From contig NZ_BSEX01000003.1 of assembly GCF_027922045.1 (NCBI RefSeq), forward strand, positions 94,975 through 158,974: a stretch of 64,000 bases of DNA. Direction: 5' to 3'. Numbering within the stretch: position 1 is the stretch's first letter; every line of letters begins with the position of its first letter. Positions 61,480 through 64,000 of the stretch are shown here, piece by piece. A program made the translations under genes and the position numbers. Under the pieces are notes generated by a model, which was given only the letters and a program-made list of their open reading frames with translations, had not been told where the DNA came from and searched no databases. The DNA is from Microbacterium terregens (GTDB lineage Bacteria; Pseudomonadota; Alphaproteobacteria; Sphingomonadales; Sphingomonadaceae).

Positions 61480-63984
61480 ATGCCGAACATCAAGCAGCTC
61501 GCCTACGCCGCTCTTCCCGCGTTGTGCTTCGTCGCCGCACCTTCCTGGGCGCAGGAAACGACTTCAGCGGCTGCATCGGCCGAAGCGTCGGACCCGCAGG
61601 CGGCCGGCGACGTGTCGCCTGAAGAGATCATCGTCACCGGATCCACCCGCGCGCAGCGGCGATTCGACGTGTCCTATGCCATCAACACCATTTCCCAGAC
61701 GGACGTCGAGAAGATCGCGCCGGTCAACTTCGCCGACCTGATTGGCCAGCTGCCCGGCTTCCAGACGGAGATCACCGGCGGTGAGGTGCAGAACATCTAC
61801 CGTATCCGCGGCCTGCCGAACGACGGCGGCTTCGTCAGCTTCCAGCAGGACGGCCTGCCCCTGTTCCACGAGAACGACGGCGTGTTCTTCCGCGGCGACG
61901 CGATCCTCAAGCAGGACCTGATGACGGACCATGCCGAAGTCGTTCGCGGTGGCCCGGCGCCGGTCTACGCCAGCTATTCGGGCGCGATCATCAATGCCAT
62001 CACCGTCACCGGCGAGGAGACGCCGCGCGGCAAGGCGCAGCTGACGCTGGGGGACACCGGCCTCTATCGCCTGGACGCCTATCAGTCCGGCCCGATCGCC
62101 GAAGACACCTACTACGCCGTCGGCGGCTTCCTGCGGTACCACGACGGCTATCGCGACAACGGCTTCCCGAACGACAAGGGCGGCCAGATCCGCGCGAACC
62201 TCAAGCATGACCTCGACAACGGTTCGATCAAGCTGAACTTCAACTACGTCAACGACCACAACGTCTTCTATCTGCCGATTCCGATCGCCGACCCGCGCGA
62301 CCCGAGCGTCTCGCTGGATCCGTACATCGACTATTTCACCGGCACGATGAACTCGCCGGCGCTGCGCAACGTCAACCTGAAGTACCGCGACGGCGCCGGC
62401 GTGATCCAGAGCCGCACCAGCGACCTGTCCGACGGGCGCCACATGCAGATGGTGAACTTCGGCGCGCAATATGACGCCGATTTCGACGGGTGGCTCGTTT
62501 CGGCCAAGGTTGGATACACGCAGGGCAAGCTCGACTTCACCGCCTTCTACTCGACCACCAATCCGGCCGACGCCGACAGCTTCGCCAACGGCTATCTGGC
62601 GCGCGCGACCGCTGCGTTCGGGGCGGTGAACCGCTTCGGCTATGTGCTGGCGGGGACCAACACCGTCTATGGTCCCGATGCGGCATCGGGCCTGGTGATG
62701 CAGGGCCAGTATCGCGACATTCACTCGAAATTCTATTCGGGCCAGGGCAATTTCACCGTGGCAAAGAAGTTCGAGACCGGCATCGGCAGCCACGACATCA
62801 AGCTCGGCCTCTACGCCAGCCTCTATGGCGAGGACAGCCGGACACTCTACCAGAACTATCTGATCGAGGTCGCGGGCAAGCCGCGCACGCTCGACCTCGT
62901 CGCCTATTCGGCCTCGGGTGCAGAGCTCGGCCGGGTGACGGACAACGGCGTGCTCAATTACGCCGCCACGCTGAACCAGGGCGACTCCGACGCGAAGATG
63001 TTCGCCATCTATGCCAACGACACCTGGGAGATCGTACCGGGCCTGCGCATCGACGCGGGCATCCGCCACGAGCGCTACAGCTACGAAGGCTGGGCGGCAC
63101 TGACCGAGCAGGCCGACCTCGGCGATCGTACCACGCTGGCGGACGATGCCACCCGCGCCTTCACCGGAGCGATCATCAACCAGAAGGGCAAGCCGAACGT
63201 CACCAACTGGACGGTCGGCGCCAACTATGACTTCAGCGACCATGTCGGCGTCTACGGCCGCGCCTCGCACCTCGAGACGCCGCCCAGCGTCCAGACCGTG
63301 ATGAGCATCAACCCGACGATCATCACCACGGTCGCCGACCAGTTCGAGGCCGGGCTGAAGCTCGCCGCCGGGCGCTCCTACCTCTACGTCACCGGCTTCT
63401 ACACCAACTTCGACCCGCTCAACGCCTCGTTCCTGGCGTACGACCCGACCACGGGCCGCAACGACGTGAACGTCCCCTTCATCGGCGAGGCGCAGGTCAA
63501 GGGCGTGGAATTCGATGGCGCCTGGTCCGTGACCCCCTGGTTCACCCTGAACGGCGCGCTCACCGTCAGCGACCCGAAGTACAAGAACTTCGAGAGCGCG
63601 ACCGGCGCCGATCCCGAGCAGGCAGAAGGCAATCAGATCGTCCGCCAGCCCAAGATCTACGGCAACATCCGGCCGAGCTTCGACTTTACCTCGGGCGAGA
63701 CGGAAATCTCGGTCTATGGCCGCTACACCTACATGGGGAAGCGCTACGTCGACCTGTACAACAACACCGCGCTGCCCTCCTACGGCACGATCGGTGCGGG
63801 CGTGACGCTGCGCCGGGCGAGCTGGCAGGTGCAGGTGGTCGGCGACAATCTTTTCAACGCGCATGGCCTGACCGAAGGCAATACCCGCACCGACTCGCTG
63901 AGCGGCCAGGGCAGCAGCGAGGCCATCTACGGCCGCCCGATCTTCGGCCGGAACTTCCGTCTGGTCGTCTCCAAGTCGTGGTGA
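61480..63984 (+). CDS. TonB-dependent outer-membrane receptor
   Basis: 834 residues, complete within the window. The signal peptide is about 1-24 (ends SWA). A TonB-box-like EEIIVTGSTRAQRR precedes a plug domain (QNIYRIRGLPNDGG, VVRGGPAPVYASYSGAIINA) and a long beta-barrel ending RLVVSKSW. The terminal aromatic residue is Trp rather than the more usual Phe, which still fits the outer-membrane insertion signal. The substrate is unknown. The 254-base gap upstream holds the hairpin at 61234 and no further gene. Confidence 0.95.
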   Translation: MPNIKQLAYAALPALCFVAAPSWAQETTSAAASAEASDPQAAGDVSPEEIIVTGSTRAQRRFDVSYAINTISQTDVEKIAPVNFADLIGQLPGFQTEITGGEVQNIYRIRGLPNDGGFVSFQQDGLPLFHENDGVFFRGDAILKQDLMTDHAEVVRGGPAPVYASYSGAIINAITVTGEETPRGKAQLTLGDTGLYRLDAYQSGPIAEDTYYAVGGFLRYHDGYRDNGFPNDKGGQIRANLKHDLDNGSIKLNFNYVNDHNVFYLPIPIADPRDPSVSLDPYIDYFTGTMNSPALRNVNLKYRDGAGVIQSRTSDLSDGRHMQMVNFGAQYDADFDGWLVSAKVGYTQGKLDFTAFYSTTNPADADSFANGYLARATAAFGAVNRFGYVLAGTNTVYGPDAASGLVMQGQYRDIHSKFYSGQGNFTVAKKFETGIGSHDIKLGLYASLYGEDSRTLYQNYLIEVAGKPRTLDLVAYSASGAELGRVTDNGVLNYAATLNQGDSDAKMFAIYANDTWEIVPGLRIDAGIRHERYSYEGWAALTEQADLGDRTTLADDATRAFTGAIINQKGKPNVTNWTVGANYDFSDHVGVYGRASHLETPPSVQTVMSINPTIITTVADQFEAGLKLAAGRSYLYVTGFYTNFDPLNASFLAYDPTTGRNDVNVPFIGEAQVKGVEFDGAWSVTPWFTLNGALTVSDPKYKNFESATGADPEQAEGNQIVRQPKIYGNIRPSFDFTSGETEISVYGRYTYMGKRYVDLYNNTALPSYGTIGAGVTLRRASWQVQVVGDNLFNAHGLTEGNTRTDSLSGQGSSEAIYGRPIFGRNFRLVVSKSW

Positions 63985-64000
63985 GGCATCGAGCGCTTCG

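Overview
The window is high-GC chromosomal DNA, about two thirds G+C by eye, from an alphaproteobacterium of the order Sphingomonadales, most likely Sphingomonas or a close relative. I infer this from protein character: sphingomonad-type RpoB, RpoC, UvrA and DnaK, an NDUFA12-like complex I subunit, DUF2155, DUF3597 and DUF6481 proteins, two large TonB-dependent receptors, a TorF-type porin and several L,D-transpeptidases. No rRNA, CRISPR array, prophage, transposase or integrase was found. One tRNA (Trp, anticodon CCA) is present.

Layout: 1-5.5 kb holds cell-envelope genes (TonB end, S1/P1 nuclease, small lipoprotein, YcbB-type L,D-transpeptidase, Excalibur protein, GT39-type glycosyltransferase). 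5.5-8.7 kb is dnaK-dnaJ on the minus strand behind a heat-shock-like promoter, followed by a PCu(A)C copper chaperone. 9.5-12.6 kb is a visibly lower-GC island with a two-gene minus-strand operon: a protein with a methyltransferase-like fold, translationally coupled to a reverse transcriptase. 12.8-15.8 kb is uvrA, with an in-frame repeat-like insertion. 15.8-18.1 kb is accessory: a nucleotidyltransferase overlapping a small basic ORF, then a lower-GC cytosolic/membrane protein pair. 18.4-21.9 kb is a run of little-known small genes with tandem repeats and strong hairpins. 22.0-25.9 kb holds a MliC-like lipoprotein, aat, and a minus-strand operon (double cold-shock protein, DUF192, NDUFA12-like, DUF2155), with recX beside it. 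26-27.7 kb is a fatty-acyl-AMP ligase.

From 27.8 to 51 kb lies the transcription/translation block tRNA-Trp, secE-nusG, rplK-rplA, rplJ-rplL, rpoB-rpoC. It is broken up by inserted units: a VTT-domain membrane protein, a three-gene inositol-phospholipid operon, a DUF6481 protein with a methyltransferase, a TonB-dependent receptor, an L,D-transpeptidase, and a proline-rich membrane protein. Each ribosomal or RNA polymerase segment has its own plausible promoter, and most end in a clear intrinsic terminator. 51-64 kb is household and envelope genes: porin, low-affinity iron permease-like protein, S10 peptidase, ComB-like phosphatase, ABC-F ATPase, cation efflux protein, HI0933-type flavoprotein, uracil/deoxyinosine-DNA glycosylase, a YcbB-type lipoprotein and a second TonB-dependent receptor.

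The strongest candidate for an undescribed system is the reverse transcriptase/methyltransferase-fold operon at 9659-12300. The second is the GTGA-coupled pair at 16761-18124 (cytosolic protein plus four-helix membrane protein). Both have the size, composition and coupling typical of defence cassettes, but their function is inference.
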